Source: Campylobacterota bacterium (GTDB lineage: Bacteria > Campylobacterota > Campylobacteria > Campylobacterales > Sulfurimonadaceae). From it: a DNA stretch of 31,568 nucleotides. The DNA is taken from NCBI GenBank assembly GCA_013153755.1, contig JAADDU010000095.1, positions 1 through 31,568 on the forward strand, written 5' to 3'. Numbering within the stretch: the stretch's first letter is position 1; the number at the start of each line of letters is the position of its first letter. The position numbers were made by a program, and so were the translations under genes. Under the pieces are notes generated by a model. That model saw only the letters and a program-made list of their open reading frames with translations. It had not been told where the DNA came from and did no database searches. Shown piece after piece: positions 1-7,320 of this stretch.

Positions 1-36
1 TGATATTTTACTTAAGATAAAAGCACTCAATGAGTA

Positions 37-264
37 CTAATCTTCTCTATATTTTGAGATACCACAAGCTTGATTTGGAGTAGGTGGATTCTCTTTTAGG
101 TATGTTAAATCCTCAAGTGTCTGTGTTAAAACTTTCTTTTGCTGAAGCAGAGGAAGCATAATATTGTCTTTTTCATTGAGAGGTATACTCCAATCTAAAA
201 GAAGTTTTTCAACCTCTTCATCTAGCTCTTTGAGTGCATTATTTATATGTTTAATAGAATTCAT
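37..264 (-). CDS. small hypothetical protein (75 aa)
   Basis: I do not recognise this protein. It is 75 residues, acidic and Leu/Glu-rich in the first half (two short predicted helices around residues 5-55), with no signal peptide, membrane segment or metal motif. The C-terminal part is Pro-rich and holds the only Cys (about residue 67). It diverges from rpmI. There is no Shine-Dalgarno sequence upstream of the ATG, but TACAAT lies 6 nt before it, so the mRNA could be leaderless. Coding potential is supported by amino-acid composition like the neighbours and by the clean divergent arrangement. The function is unknown; a small cytoplasmic helical protein is all that can be said. Confidence 0.6.
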   Translation of the reverse strand: MNSIKHINNALKELDEEVEKLLLDWSIPLNEKDNIMLPLLQQKKVLTQTLEDLTYLKENPPTPNQACGISKYRED

Positions 265-270
265 AAAAGA

Positions 271-276
271 ATTGTA
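271..276 (-). promoter_or_regulatory. -10 box of the 75-aa gene, possible leaderless start
   Basis: On the minus strand TACAAT ends 6 nt before the ATG at 264. No Shine-Dalgarno-like purine run lies between them. If this is the active -10, transcription would start at or next to the A of the start codon. This is inferred from spacing only. Confidence 0.35.
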
Positions 277-299
277 GCTTATTTTTATAAAATTTTGGG

Positions 300-305
300 T
301 ATAAT
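300..305 (+). promoter_or_regulatory. -10 box of the rpmI-rplT operon
   Basis: A perfect TATAAT is preceded by TTTTGGG and followed by a GC-containing discriminator (GCGAC). It lies 42 nt before the rpmI ATG. No convincing -35 hexamer is seen, which is usual for housekeeping promoters in this phylum. The leader carries a weak TCTCA/TGAGA hairpin and then the AAAAGGA ribosome binding site. Confidence 0.6.
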
Positions 306-347
306 GCGACTCTCAAATTATGAGAATTTTACGTAAAAGGATTATCG

Positions 348-539
348 ATGCCAAAAATGAAATCGGTAAAAGGCGCTGTAAAGCGTTTTAAAGTAAAGAA
401 AAATGGTCAAGTTAAACGTGGAACAGCGTTTAGAAGCCATATCTTAACTAAACAAGATGCACAAACTCGTCGCGAGCAAAATACTCCAAAAGTAGTTGCT
501 AAAGCTGATGAGAAAAACATTAAGGCTATGATTAACTAA
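348..539 (+). CDS. rpmI: 50S ribosomal protein L35
   Basis: L35 is a small basic protein of the large ribosomal subunit. The 63-residue product begins with the family signature MPKMKSVKGAVKRFKV and carries the Lys/Arg-rich core that binds 23S rRNA. Its length is normal for the family (about 63-66 aa). The ATG has AAAAGGA 7-8 nt upstream. It is followed by rplT after a 116-nt structured gap. In many bacteria infC lies directly upstream; here infC is about 13 kb away next to thrS. Confidence 0.97.
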   Translation: MPKMKSVKGAVKRFKVKKNGQVKRGTAFRSHILTKQDAQTRREQNTPKVVAKADEKNIKAMIN

Positions 540-553
540 GACTTTTTAGTTTT

Positions 554-624
554 AGATTGATTATAAATCTCCAATTATTAGATTAATTGGGCAAGTCCAC
601 CAAAAGTAGTGGCACCTTGACTAC
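554..624 (+). promoter_or_regulatory. structured rpmI-rplT intergenic RNA, possible L20 control site
   Basis: Three hairpins follow one another here: AGATT/AATCT (554-558 with 566-570), a perfect 7-bp CCAATTA/TAATTGG (571-577 with 584-590), and a GC-richer stem of CAAG/CTTG (592-595 with 616-619) closed by CCAC/GTGG (597-600 with 609-612). None is followed by a U-run, so they do not look like terminators. L20 is known to repress its own operon in other bacteria by binding a leader that mimics 23S rRNA. A role for this element in that control is inference. Confidence 0.4.
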
Positions 625-655
625 AAGAGTAGCTGGGTAAAGAAAAAGGAAAAAT

Positions 656-1015
656 ATGCCAAGAGTAAAAACTGGTGTTGTTCGTAGAAGAAGACACAAG
701 AAAATATTAAAATTAGCAAAAGGTTTCTATAGTGGTCGTCGTAAACACTTTAGAAAAGCTAAAGAACAAATTGAACGTTCATGGGTATATGCTCATAGAG
801 ATCGTAAGCAAAAGAAACGTGATTTCCGTAAATTATGGATTGTACGTATCAATGCAGCGGCACGTTTAAATGGACTTAACTATTCAACTTTCATGAATGG
901 TGTTCATAAATCAGGTATCGAACTTGACCGTAAAATTCTTGCTGATATGGCGATGAATGATGCAGCAGCATTTAGTGCAGTTGTTGAAGCTTCTAAAGCA
1001 GCATTAGCTAAGTAA
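656..1015 (+). CDS. rplT: 50S ribosomal protein L20
   Basis: L20 is an early-assembly protein of the 50S subunit that binds 23S rRNA through a long basic N-terminal extension. The 119-residue product starts [18 protein letters not shown] and continues with the family's [18 protein letters not shown] region and the [18 protein letters not shown] stretch, so the family signature runs over nearly the full length. The ATG follows AAAGGAAAAAT. It is the second gene of an rpmI-rplT unit, and a hairpin terminator follows three bases after the stop. L20 is an autogenous repressor in other bacteria, and the structured gap upstream is a candidate target. Confidence 0.98.
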   Translation: MPRVKTGVVRRRRHKKILKLAKGFYSGRRKHFRKAKEQIERSWVYAHRDRKQKKRDFRKLWIVRINAAARLNGLNYSTFMNGVHKSGIELDRKILADMAMNDAAAFSAVVEASKAALAK

Positions 1016-1017
1016 GT

Positions 1018-1050
1018 CTAAAGGCCTTCGGGCTTTTAGCTTCGGCTAAA
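1018..1050 (+). terminator. rplT terminator with two overlapping UUCG hairpins
   Basis: A 9-bp stem (1018-1026 with 1031-1039, one G-U pair) closes on a TTCG tetraloop. A second hairpin, TTTAGC-TTCG-GCTAAA (1035-1050), overlaps its 3' arm, so the two are mutually exclusive. The site lies between convergent rplT and rarA. The downstream tract is only weakly T-rich (GTTTTTAG at 1059-1066). Confidence 0.65.
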
Positions 1051-1062
1051 CATAGAAAGTTT

Positions 1063-2247
1063 TTAGTTAAAGTTACTTATACTCTCCGCCCACTCTTTCA
1101 TCTTTTTTTCATAACCTATACTTTTTAACTCAACAAATGTAACATCTTTTGTTAAGTAGTTCTGTTTCACATACCCACCAAAATCGTGAGGATTGAGATA
1201 ACCCTCTTTTTGTTGTACTATCGCTTTTGGAATATCAAGTATCATACCCTCTCTTACACTTTTTAATGCGCTGTTTATAGCTAAATATGATGCATTTGAT
1301 TTTGGTGATGATGTGAGATAGAGAAGAGTTTGTGCCAAGATAATTCTAGCTTCAGGATAGCCTATCTGAGATACACTGTTTAAGCATGATGTAGCCAAGG
1401 TAAGTGCTTGAGGATTTGCATTTCCTATATCTTCACTCGCAAGTATAACAAGCCTACGTGCTATAAACTCTGCACTCTCTCCACCATCTATAAGTCTAGC
1501 AAGATAGTAGATACCAGCATCCATATCTGAGCCTCGTATTGACTTGATCATAGCAGAAGTTAAATCATAGTGAACACCAGATTCGCTACTTCCAGCTTGG
1601 AGTGCATTGGGACGAAGTGCTTTAAGATTTTGTAGTGTGATGGTTGCGTTTAGGTTTGAAGCAAACTCTAAAAGTTTTAACATAGCTCTAGCATCACCTC
1701 CACTACTAGTAACGAGATACTCTTGTGCTTCTCTATCACAGAGAAGAGAGCCTCTCTCTATCGCTCTACTTGAGAGTTCAAAGAGTGCCTTATTTGATAT
1801 ACTTTTTATCTCAAAGAGCATAGAACGTGAGCGAATAGCTGATGTGAGCGAGAAGAAAGGGTTTTCAGTAGAGGCACCTATGATTAAAACAGAGTTGTTC
1901 TCCATAACAGGGAGTAGAACCTCTTGCTGATTTTTGGAGAGACGGTGTACTTCATCTATATATATAAGAGGTTTTTGGAGTGCATTTTTATACTGTTCAA
2001 AGATTTTACGGAGTTGTTCTACTTTGAGTGAAGTTGCATTGAGTTCATAAAAGGGAAAATCCATAACTTTTGCGATAATTCGAGCGATGGAGGTTTTACC
2101 ACTCCCCGCTGGACCATAGAAGAAACTATGACCCAAAACACCTTTGTGACAAAGTACTCTAAGAGGTGCATCTTCATGAGTTAAATGCTCTTGACCAACT
2201 AACTCATCAAAAGAGTTAGGTCTTAGTAGATGAGTGAAGTCAGACAC
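1063..2247 (-). CDS. rarA: replication-associated recombination protein A (MgsA/RarA AAA+ ATPase)
   Basis: RarA is a AAA+ ATPase of the clamp-loader/Werner-interacting-protein family that acts at stalled replication forks. The 394-residue product starts with the family's LLRPNSFDELVGQEHL, has Walker A GPAGSGKTS at about residues 45-53, Walker B LIYIDEVHR at about 94-102, and sensor 1 GASTENP at about 124-130. The C-terminal half has the helical tetramerisation region (ARLIDGGESAEFIARRL, ASEDIGNANPQAL). The start is GTG, and its ribosome binding site AAAGGA lies inside the end of the upstream rluB-like gene, with no intergenic bases. Third gene of kdsD-rluB-rarA. Confidence 0.93.
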   Translation of the reverse strand: MSDFTHLLRPNSFDELVGQEHLTHEDAPLRVLCHKGVLGHSFFYGPAGSGKTSIARIIAKVMDFPFYELNATSLKVEQLRKIFEQYKNALQKPLIYIDEVHRLSKNQQEVLLPVMENNSVLIIGASTENPFFSLTSAIRSRSMLFEIKSISNKALFELSSRAIERGSLLCDREAQEYLVTSSGGDARAMLKLLEFASNLNATITLQNLKALRPNALQAGSSESGVHYDLTSAMIKSIRGSDMDAGIYYLARLIDGGESAEFIARRLVILASEDIGNANPQALTLATSCLNSVSQIGYPEARIILAQTLLYLTSSPKSNASYLAINSALKSVREGMILDIPKAIVQQKEGYLNPHDFGGYVKQNYLTKDVTFVELKSIGYEKKMKEWAESISNFN

Positions 2248-3069
2248 TTATTTAGTATCCTTTTTATGACCTTTTGAACCTTTGTAGTAACCTTTTTCAC
2301 GGTTGAGTTTTTCATCTTCTTTTAAAAATGTAAAGAGTGCTGAGTACTCACTTCTTGTAAGAAATCTTGTTTTACCAGTTGGTAGATTGTTAAGCTCTAT
2401 CTCTGCAAAGCTGAGGCGTTTTAGATCAGCAACATCAGTTCCAAAGTGTGCAAAAAATCTTCTAATCTCTCTGTTTTTACCCTCAGAGATAGCGATTTTT
2501 AAGATAGAGTAGTTGTGTTCACTCTTTTGAATTTTATACCCTATAAATGGTGCAAAAGTCATGCTTGTTACTTTAGAGTGAGAGTGACCACCAGCCGTTG
2601 CATCTTCAAGCTCTAGGCCATTGAGCATTGCATCTTCCATCTCTGGTGTTACTTCACCTTTTATTTTTACTTTATAGATTCTCTCAAGACCTGAGCCCAT
2701 AAGTGCAGTTGCAACTTTAGAGGCATCAGTTAAGAGAAGTACTCCCTCTGTCGCATAATCGAGTCTTCCAACTGGTATAAAGTGTTTGTACTTAGCATCA
2801 AGACCATCATATATAGTTCTACGACCACGTGGATCATTTTTTGTGACTAACTCACCTTTTGGTTTATTGTATACTATAACAGTATATTTATCTCTAGGTG
2901 TTATCTGTTTTCCACTTACATAGACGATAACCTCTTTCTCATCAACTTGTGTTGCTGGGTTCTCTTCTATCTCACCATCGACTCTAACGTAGCCATCTTG
3001 TATAGCTCTATCAGCCTCACGACGTGAGTAGCTTGAGTGGTGAGCGATATATTTGTTTAATCTCATCAT
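2248..3069 (-). CDS. rluB: 23S rRNA pseudouridine synthase, RsuA/RluB family
   Basis: The enzyme isomerises a specific uridine to pseudouridine in rRNA. Residues 1-48 form an S4 RNA-binding domain (RLNKYIAHHSSYSRREADRAI). The catalytic motif GRLDYATEGVLLLTD lies at about residues 101-115 with the nucleophilic Asp, and EGKNREIRRFF at about 194 is the usual late motif. The product is 273 aa with a Lys-rich tail (KGSKGHKKDTK). The start has tandem ATG codons; the second cannot be excluded. It begins one base after kdsD, with AAAGGA in the end of that gene. RluB is the most likely member, but RsuA or RluE specificity cannot be fixed from sequence alone. Confidence 0.87.
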   Translation of the reverse strand: MMRLNKYIAHHSSYSRREADRAIQDGYVRVDGEIEENPATQVDEKEVIVYVSGKQITPRDKYTVIVYNKPKGELVTKNDPRGRRTIYDGLDAKYKHFIPVGRLDYATEGVLLLTDASKVATALMGSGLERIYKVKIKGEVTPEMEDAMLNGLELEDATAGGHSHSKVTSMTFAPFIGYKIQKSEHNYSILKIAISEGKNREIRRFFAHFGTDVADLKRLSFAEIELNNLPTGKTRFLTRSEYSALFTFLKEDEKLNREKGYYKGSKGHKKDTK

Positions 3070-3070
3070 T

Positions 3071-4033
3071 TTATGAAATTCCTTTCTCTATAAGAGTGTG
3101 TATATGAAGTACACCTCTGATTTTTTTATCATTATCCGTTATAACAAGAAGTTGGATTTTTTTATCCTCTATTAAAACAAGTGCTTCACTTGCTAGCATC
3201 TCTTCATTTTGTGTTGTTTGAGGATGAAGTGTTGCGTATTTGAGTACATTCTCTTCAAGTGAGAAGTCACTCTTTAGAAGTCCACGACGAATATCGCCAT
3301 CACTTATAAGTGCAACGAGTCTCTCTTTTTCATCTGTAATTAAAACAGTTCCAAGGCGTCCCTCTCCAATCTTGACTATGGCATCTTTTATTTTTGCATC
3401 TTTGTTAATTACAGGGAGATTATCTCTCTGCATTAAGTTAGATACTTTTATAAAAAGCTGTTTGCCAAGTGCTCCACCTGGGTGAAATGATGCAAAATCA
3501 TGCTTTTGAAAGTTACGTGCCTTCATCAAAGAGACAGCGAGTGCATCTCCAAGGGCTAGTGTAAGTGTAGTAGAGCTAGTTGGTGCAATATCAAGAGGAC
3601 AGGCCTCTTTTTCAACAACAACATCTATAACAATATCACTAAACTGACCTAAAGAGGAGTTTCTATCTCGTGTCATGCCTATAAGTGGTGTTCCAAAACG
3701 TTTTATGTGAGGGAGTATCGAGCTTAACTCTTCACTCTCTCCACTGTAACTTATAGCGATCACAACATCGTTTGAGCTAATCATACCTAAGTCACCATGA
3801 AGTGCCTCAGTTGGGTGAAGAAAGAAGCTAGGAGTACCAGTAGATGCAAATGTTGCAGCCATTTTAGCCCCTATTAAGCCAGATTTTCCGACACCTGTAA
3901 CTACAAGTTTACCTTCACACTTTAAGATTACATCTATCGCATCATTGAATGTTTCGTCGATATTTTGAGCTGCATTTAAAAGTGTTTGAGCCTCTGTTTG
4001 TAAAGTTTCTTCTGCTATTTTTTTATAATTCAT
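3071..4033 (-). CDS. kdsD: arabinose-5-phosphate isomerase (KdsD/KpsF/GutQ family)
   Basis: The enzyme interconverts ribulose-5-phosphate and arabinose-5-phosphate, the first step of Kdo synthesis for LPS. The 320-residue product has an N-terminal SIS sugar-isomerase domain (GVGKSGLIGAKMAATF at about residues 47-62, SYSGESEEL at about 94-102, then FHPGGALGKQL) followed by two CBS domains (from about residue 200). This is the standard architecture and length. The start codon has no Shine-Dalgarno sequence, and a perfect TATAAT lies only 6 nt upstream, suggesting a leaderless mRNA. It heads an operon with rluB and rarA and diverges from thiG. Confidence 0.92.
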   Translation of the reverse strand: MNYKKIAEETLQTEAQTLLNAAQNIDETFNDAIDVILKCEGKLVVTGVGKSGLIGAKMAATFASTGTPSFFLHPTEALHGDLGMISSNDVVIAISYSGESEELSSILPHIKRFGTPLIGMTRDRNSSLGQFSDIVIDVVVEKEACPLDIAPTSSTTLTLALGDALAVSLMKARNFQKHDFASFHPGGALGKQLFIKVSNLMQRDNLPVINKDAKIKDAIVKIGEGRLGTVLITDEKERLVALISDGDIRRGLLKSDFSLEENVLKYATLHPQTTQNEEMLASEALVLIEDKKIQLLVITDNDKKIRGVLHIHTLIEKGIS

Positions 4034-4039
4034 AGTGTG

Positions 4040-4045
4040 ATTATA
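4040..4045 (-). promoter_or_regulatory. -10 box of kdsD, leaderless start
   Basis: TATAAT on the minus strand is separated by 6 nt (CACACT) from the kdsD ATG at 4033. The normal distance from -10 to start site would put +1 on or beside the ATG. No other purine-rich ribosome binding site is available. Confidence 0.5.
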
Positions 4046-4051
4046 CTATAA

Positions 4052-4090
4052 TTAAGATAAGAGGAGTTGTAGTTAGTACTCTTCTCTTAA
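4052..4090. repeat. imperfect inverted repeat between kdsD and thiG
   Basis: The left arm TTAAGATAAGAGGAGT (4052-4067) pairs with ACTCTTCTCTTAA (4078-4090) apart from one mismatch and one bulged G. The 10-bp spacer lies in the divergent kdsD/thiG gap. The left arm covers the -35 region of the kdsD promoter. It could be an operator or a hairpin in the thiG leader; neither is established. Confidence 0.45.
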
Positions 4091-4153
4091 CAATTTATAA
4101 GATTGCTTATGATATAAATCAGATAATTAATATAAATATAGGAAATATACCTT

Positions 4154-4933
4154 ATGGATAACATTTTAAAAATCGGAAAGTATGAACTTGGTTCACGTTT
4201 AATTGTCGGAAGTGGAAAGTATGACTCATTTGAGACTACAAAAGAGGCGACTCTTGCGTCTGGGAGTGAACTTATAACAGTTGCTGTTCGTCGTTTAAAC
4301 ATAACCGACCCAGATAAAGAGAACTTAAGAGATACTTTTGCAGGAACAAATGTAAAGTTTCTACCAAACTCTGCTGGTTGTGTAACAGCTGAGGAGGCAA
4401 TAACAACTTTTCGTTTAACACGTGAAGCGACAGGTATAGACCTTATAAAATTAGAGGTTATTGGTGATACTCAAAAGACTCTATACCCGGATGTATTAGA
4501 GACTATAGAGGCTTGTAAAGTACTTGCAAAAGATGGTTTTACTATTATGGCATATACTTCTGATGATCCTATTATGGCGAAACGTTTAGAGGATGCTGGT
4601 GCTCATGCTATCATGCCACTTGCTGCACCTATTGGTTCTGGTCTTGGGATTCAAAATCCTTACAATGTTGTTTTTGTAAAAGAGGCTGTTAATCTTCCTA
4701 TCATTGTTGATGCTGGAATAGGGTGTGCAAGTGATGCTGCTTATGCGATGGAGTTAGGTGCTGATGGTGTTTTAACAAACACTGCAATAGCGCAAGCACA
4801 AAACCCAATGGTTATGGCTGAAGCTATGAAACATGCTGTTAGAGCGGGTCGTATGAGCTACCTAGCAGGTAGAATAGCGAAGAAACCTTATGCAACTGCA
4901 TCTTCTCCAGTAAATGGGATGATACAGTTCTAG
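4154..4933 (+). CDS. thiG: thiazole synthase ThiG
   Basis: ThiG condenses 1-deoxy-D-xylulose-5-phosphate, dehydroglycine and the ThiS thiocarboxylate into the thiazole phosphate of thiamine. The 259-residue product is a complete TIM-barrel of normal length. The Schiff-base Lys is at about residue 99 ([11 protein letters not shown]), and the phosphate-binding region is in the C-terminal half ([17 protein letters not shown]). The ATG has AGGAAATA upstream. thiG stands alone: thiS, thiF and thiH are not adjacent. I see no TPP riboswitch in the 120-nt upstream gap. It diverges from kdsD. Confidence 0.96.
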   Translation: MDNILKIGKYELGSRLIVGSGKYDSFETTKEATLASGSELITVAVRRLNITDPDKENLRDTFAGTNVKFLPNSAGCVTAEEAITTFRLTREATGIDLIKLEVIGDTQKTLYPDVLETIEACKVLAKDGFTIMAYTSDDPIMAKRLEDAGAHAIMPLAAPIGSGLGIQNPYNVVFVKEAVNLPIIVDAGIGCASDAAYAMELGADGVLTNTAIAQAQNPMVMAEAMKHAVRAGRMSYLAGRIAKKPYATASSPVNGMIQF

Positions 4934-4934
4934 T

Positions 4935-5207
4935 TTAAACCTCTAATTTACTTGAGAGATGGGTCATCAGTAGCAGCTGACCCATACTCTCAAAAAACTT
5001 ATCTACTCCATCCTCTTTTGTATCTAAACTCTTTGTTAATGCTGTGAAAAAAACCTTTTGCGACTCATCTGAAGCTTGCATAAAACTCTCTAAAATATAC
5101 TCAAAAGTCAAAGTATGTATCTCGGCGTTTACTTCAAAATCTATACTAGATGTAAGTGAAATTCCCTCATCTTTGAGGAGTTTTTTCGATTTTTCTAAAG
5201 GAGTCAT
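4935..5207 (-). CDS. hypothetical protein (90 aa) coupled to transporter
   Basis: I do not recognise this 90-residue, acidic, mostly helical protein. It has no signal peptide, membrane segment or Cys. Its ATG overlaps the stop codon of the upstream transporter by one base (TAATG), with AAAGGAG 4-5 nt before it, so it is translationally coupled and probably made together with the transporter. The stop lies just after the convergent thiG stop. A role as an accessory of the transporter is possible from context only. Confidence 0.7.
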   Translation of the reverse strand: MTPLEKSKKLLKDEGISLTSSIDFEVNAEIHTLTFEYILESFMQASDESQKVFFTALTKSLDTKEDGVDKFFESMGQLLLMTHLSSKLEV

Positions 5208-6544
5208 TAGAGTACTCCCATAAGATTTAGAAGTACTATAAACATAGCAACGGGTGTTATATATCTAAGTGAGAAGTACCATGCATCAAATGCAAAGCCA
5301 AGTTGTGGTTTCATAAGAGACTCAACTCTCTCTTTTTCTATAACAAAGCCTACAAACAGAGCCATAAGTGCACCACCAATAGGAAGCATAATAGCCGCAG
5401 TCACATAGTCAACCCAGTCAAAGAAGTTTTTACCTCCCCATGTAAGAGCCTCTTTATATCCATCGATGTTAGAGAGTAGTGCGATGATACCGATGAGGTA
5501 GAAGAAAAGTCCCATAGAGATAGAGGCTCTAAGTCTACTCCACTTAAAACGTCCTATAAAGTACTGCACCATTGGCTCAACAAGTGAGACAGAAGATGTA
5601 AGTCCCGCAAATGCAAGTGCTATAAAGAAAAGAACGGCAAAGATATTTCCTAAAATACCCATCTCATAAAACGCAGCAGGAAGGGAGATAAAGACTAAAC
5701 CTGGACCTTTTGCTGGACCTGAACCGTACTGATAGAGAAATGTAAAGAGCATGAGCCCTGCAACAATAGCAATAGCCGTATCTAAAAAGACAACCCAAAA
5801 GGCACTCTTTACAAGGTTTGACTCCTTCTCCATAGATGCAGAGTATGTCATAATAGCACCCATACCAAGACTAAGTGTGAAAAAAGCATGACCTACAGCT
5901 ATAACAAATGCATTTGAGTCTATTTTTGACCAATCAGGAGTGAACATAAACTCTACAGCTTGATGAAAAGTATCAAGTGTAGTAGCATAGAGAAACATAC
6001 CACCTAGTATAACCATAAGCAGTGGCATAAGTACCATATTCATCTTCTCTATACCACCTTTGATACCTTTTGTTAAGACATAAGTTATCCATATAAATGC
6101 AACTGTATGAAATGTAAGTTGTGTAAGAATATCGGTATGAAGCATTGCATTAAATGTACTTTCAGCCTCTTCTACTGAAGATGGTAGGGTAGTAAGAGAA
6201 GTGACTATATAGTTAAAAATCCATCCAATAACAACAGAGTAAAAAATCATTATAAAGAGTCCGGCAAGTCCTTGAAAACCTGCAAACTTCCAGATGTTTT
6301 TGTGTTTAGGTGCAAGGTTCTCAAATGATGTAACACCATCTTCTCTTCCAAGGTATCCTATAAGCATCTCAGCTATCATTATGGAAAAACCGATAAGAAG
6401 TACAGTTAAAAGATATACAAGTACAAAAGCTCCACCTCCATACTCTCCAGCAATGTAAGGAAACTTCCAAATATTTCCAAGACCAACGGCACTTCCAGCA
6501 GCTGCCAAAATAAACCCTAAACGACTAAATCTAGCTATCTTCAT
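5207..6544 (-). CDS. sodium-dependent transporter, NSS (SNF) family
   Basis: This is a Na+-coupled amino-acid-type symporter of the LeuT fold in the inner membrane. The 445-residue protein has about 11-12 hydrophobic segments. The family signature in TM1, GSAVGLGNIWKFPY, is at about residues 17-30 and is followed by GGGAFVLVYL. TM6 carries the unwound-helix region (FFTLSLGMGAIMTYSASM at about 221-238). Bacterial members with about 11 helices (such as TyrP-like and MhsT-like proteins) carry aromatic or hydrophobic amino acids; the substrate here cannot be told. The ATG follows AGGGAAAACTT. The 90-aa gene downstream is coupled by a 1-bp overlap. Confidence 0.9.
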   Translation of the reverse strand: MKIARFSRLGFILAAAGSAVGLGNIWKFPYIAGEYGGGAFVLVYLLTVLLIGFSIMIAEMLIGYLGREDGVTSFENLAPKHKNIWKFAGFQGLAGLFIMIFYSVVIGWIFNYIVTSLTTLPSSVEEAESTFNAMLHTDILTQLTFHTVAFIWITYVLTKGIKGGIEKMNMVLMPLLMVILGGMFLYATTLDTFHQAVEFMFTPDWSKIDSNAFVIAVGHAFFTLSLGMGAIMTYSASMEKESNLVKSAFWVVFLDTAIAIVAGLMLFTFLYQYGSGPAKGPGLVFISLPAAFYEMGILGNIFAVLFFIALAFAGLTSSVSLVEPMVQYFIGRFKWSRLRASISMGLFFYLIGIIALLSNIDGYKEALTWGGKNFFDWVDYVTAAIMLPIGGALMALFVGFVIEKERVESLMKPQLGFAFDAWYFSLRYITPVAMFIVLLNLMGVL

Positions 6545-6617
6545 AAGTTTTCCCTATTTAATTAATGGTAAAAGTATACTAAAAAAAATATTTTTATAAA
6601 AGAATTTTAAAAAAGAC

Positions 6618-6646
6618 TTGACATAAAAATAGTAATTGACTATAAT
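6618..6646 (+). promoter_or_regulatory. consensus promoter of the five-tRNA operon
   Basis: TTGACA (6618-6623), a 17-nt spacer and TATAAT (6641-6646) form a perfect sigma-70 consensus, which is rare in a phylum whose promoters usually lack a -35 box. The downstream discriminator TCCGGCTCA is GC-rich, as expected for stringent control. A short AGAGA/TCTCT hairpin (6662-6674) followed by Ts lies in the leader before tRNA-Pro. Confidence 0.85.
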
Positions 6647-6690
6647 TCCGGCTCAACAACGAGAGATTATCTCTTTTTGATTGTGTAGGT

Positions 6691-6768
6691 CGGGGTGTAG
6701 CTCAGTATGGTTAGAGTACCTGGTTTGGGACCAGGGGGCCGAAGGTTCGAGTCCTTTCACCCCGACCA
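6691..6768 (+). tRNA. tRNA-Pro (UGG)
   Basis: The cloverleaf is complete. Acceptor CGGGGTG pairs with CACCCCG, the anticodon stem CCTGG/CCAGG holds TGG at 6726-6728, and the T-loop GGTTCGAGTCC is present. The discriminator is A and CCA is encoded. First gene of a five-tRNA array. Confidence 0.97.
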
Positions 6769-6806
6769 TTTTAAAATTATAAGATTTATATTTAGATATT
6801 AAACAT

Positions 6807-6884
6807 GGTGGGATTAGCTCAGCTGGTTAGAGCACTGGTTTGTGGTGCCGGGGGTCGCGGGTTCGAATCCCGTATCCCACCCCA
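6807..6884 (+). tRNA. tRNA-His (GUG)
   Basis: Acceptor GTGGGAT pairs with ATCCCAC, and anticodon GTG is at 6842-6844. The extra G(-1) at 6807 that identifies tRNA-His is encoded and faces C73 at 6881. CCA is encoded. Confidence 0.97.
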
Positions 6885-6935
6885 TTGATTCAAAAATATA
6901 AATTTAATAAACTAATAACTAACTAATATGTAGTA

Positions 6936-7012
6936 GCGTTCGTGGCTCAACTGGATAGAGTTTCGGATTTCGGCTCCGAGGGTTATAGGTTCGAATCCTA
7001 TCGGGCGTACCA
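6936..7012 (+). tRNA. tRNA-Arg (UCG)
   Basis: The anticodon stem TCGGA/TCCGA holds TCG at 6970-6972. Acceptor GCGTTCG pairs with CGGGCGT, so the first pair is a G1-U72 wobble and positions 4 and 5 are also U-G. Discriminator A and encoded CCA. Confidence 0.95.
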
Positions 7013-7025
7013 CCTTTAGAAATAT

Positions 7026-7102
<77 letters not shown>

Positions 7103-7152
7103 TTTACGGTATCATGTTACAATGTCAGAAGTGACACTAAAAACTTATCCAC

Positions 7153-7237
7153 GCGGATGTGGTGAAATTGGTAGACACGCCAGACTTAGGATCTGGTGCC
7201 GCAAGGTGTGAAGGTTCAAGTCCTTTCATCCGCACCA
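7153..7237 (+). tRNA. tRNA-Leu (UAG)
   Basis: A class II tRNA with a short variable arm (TGCCGCAAGGTGT). The anticodon stem CCAGA/TCTGG holds TAG at 7187-7189. Acceptor GCGGATG pairs with CATCCGC, A73 and CCA are encoded. Last gene of the array. Confidence 0.96.
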
Positions 7238-7276
7238 TCTTTTAAATATTTACTTTCAACTTACTTTATAAATCAA

Positions 7277-7317
7277 AAAAAATAAATAACTCTTTTAGTA
7301 CCTCCTTATAGAGATAC
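7277..7317 (-). terminator. probable nhaA terminator containing an SD-like arm
   Basis: On the minus strand GTATCTCT pairs with GGAGGTAC (8 bp with two U-G pairs) around an ATAA loop (7298-7317), beginning 3 nt after the nhaA stop. A T-rich stretch follows (7277-7291). The spacing between stem and T-run is longer than ideal. The 3' arm is a perfect Shine-Dalgarno (AAGGAGGT) with no start codon at a usable distance. Confidence 0.45.
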
Positions 7318-7320
7318 TTC

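Noticed and set aside
4034..4153. TPP riboswitch upstream of thiG
   Set aside because: The conserved CUGAGA and other thi-box sequences are not present in the 120-nt gap.
4087..4302. 71-aa minus-strand ORF overlapping the thiG start
   Set aside because: It is antisense to thiG and its upstream region, has no recognisable domain and no good ribosome binding site.
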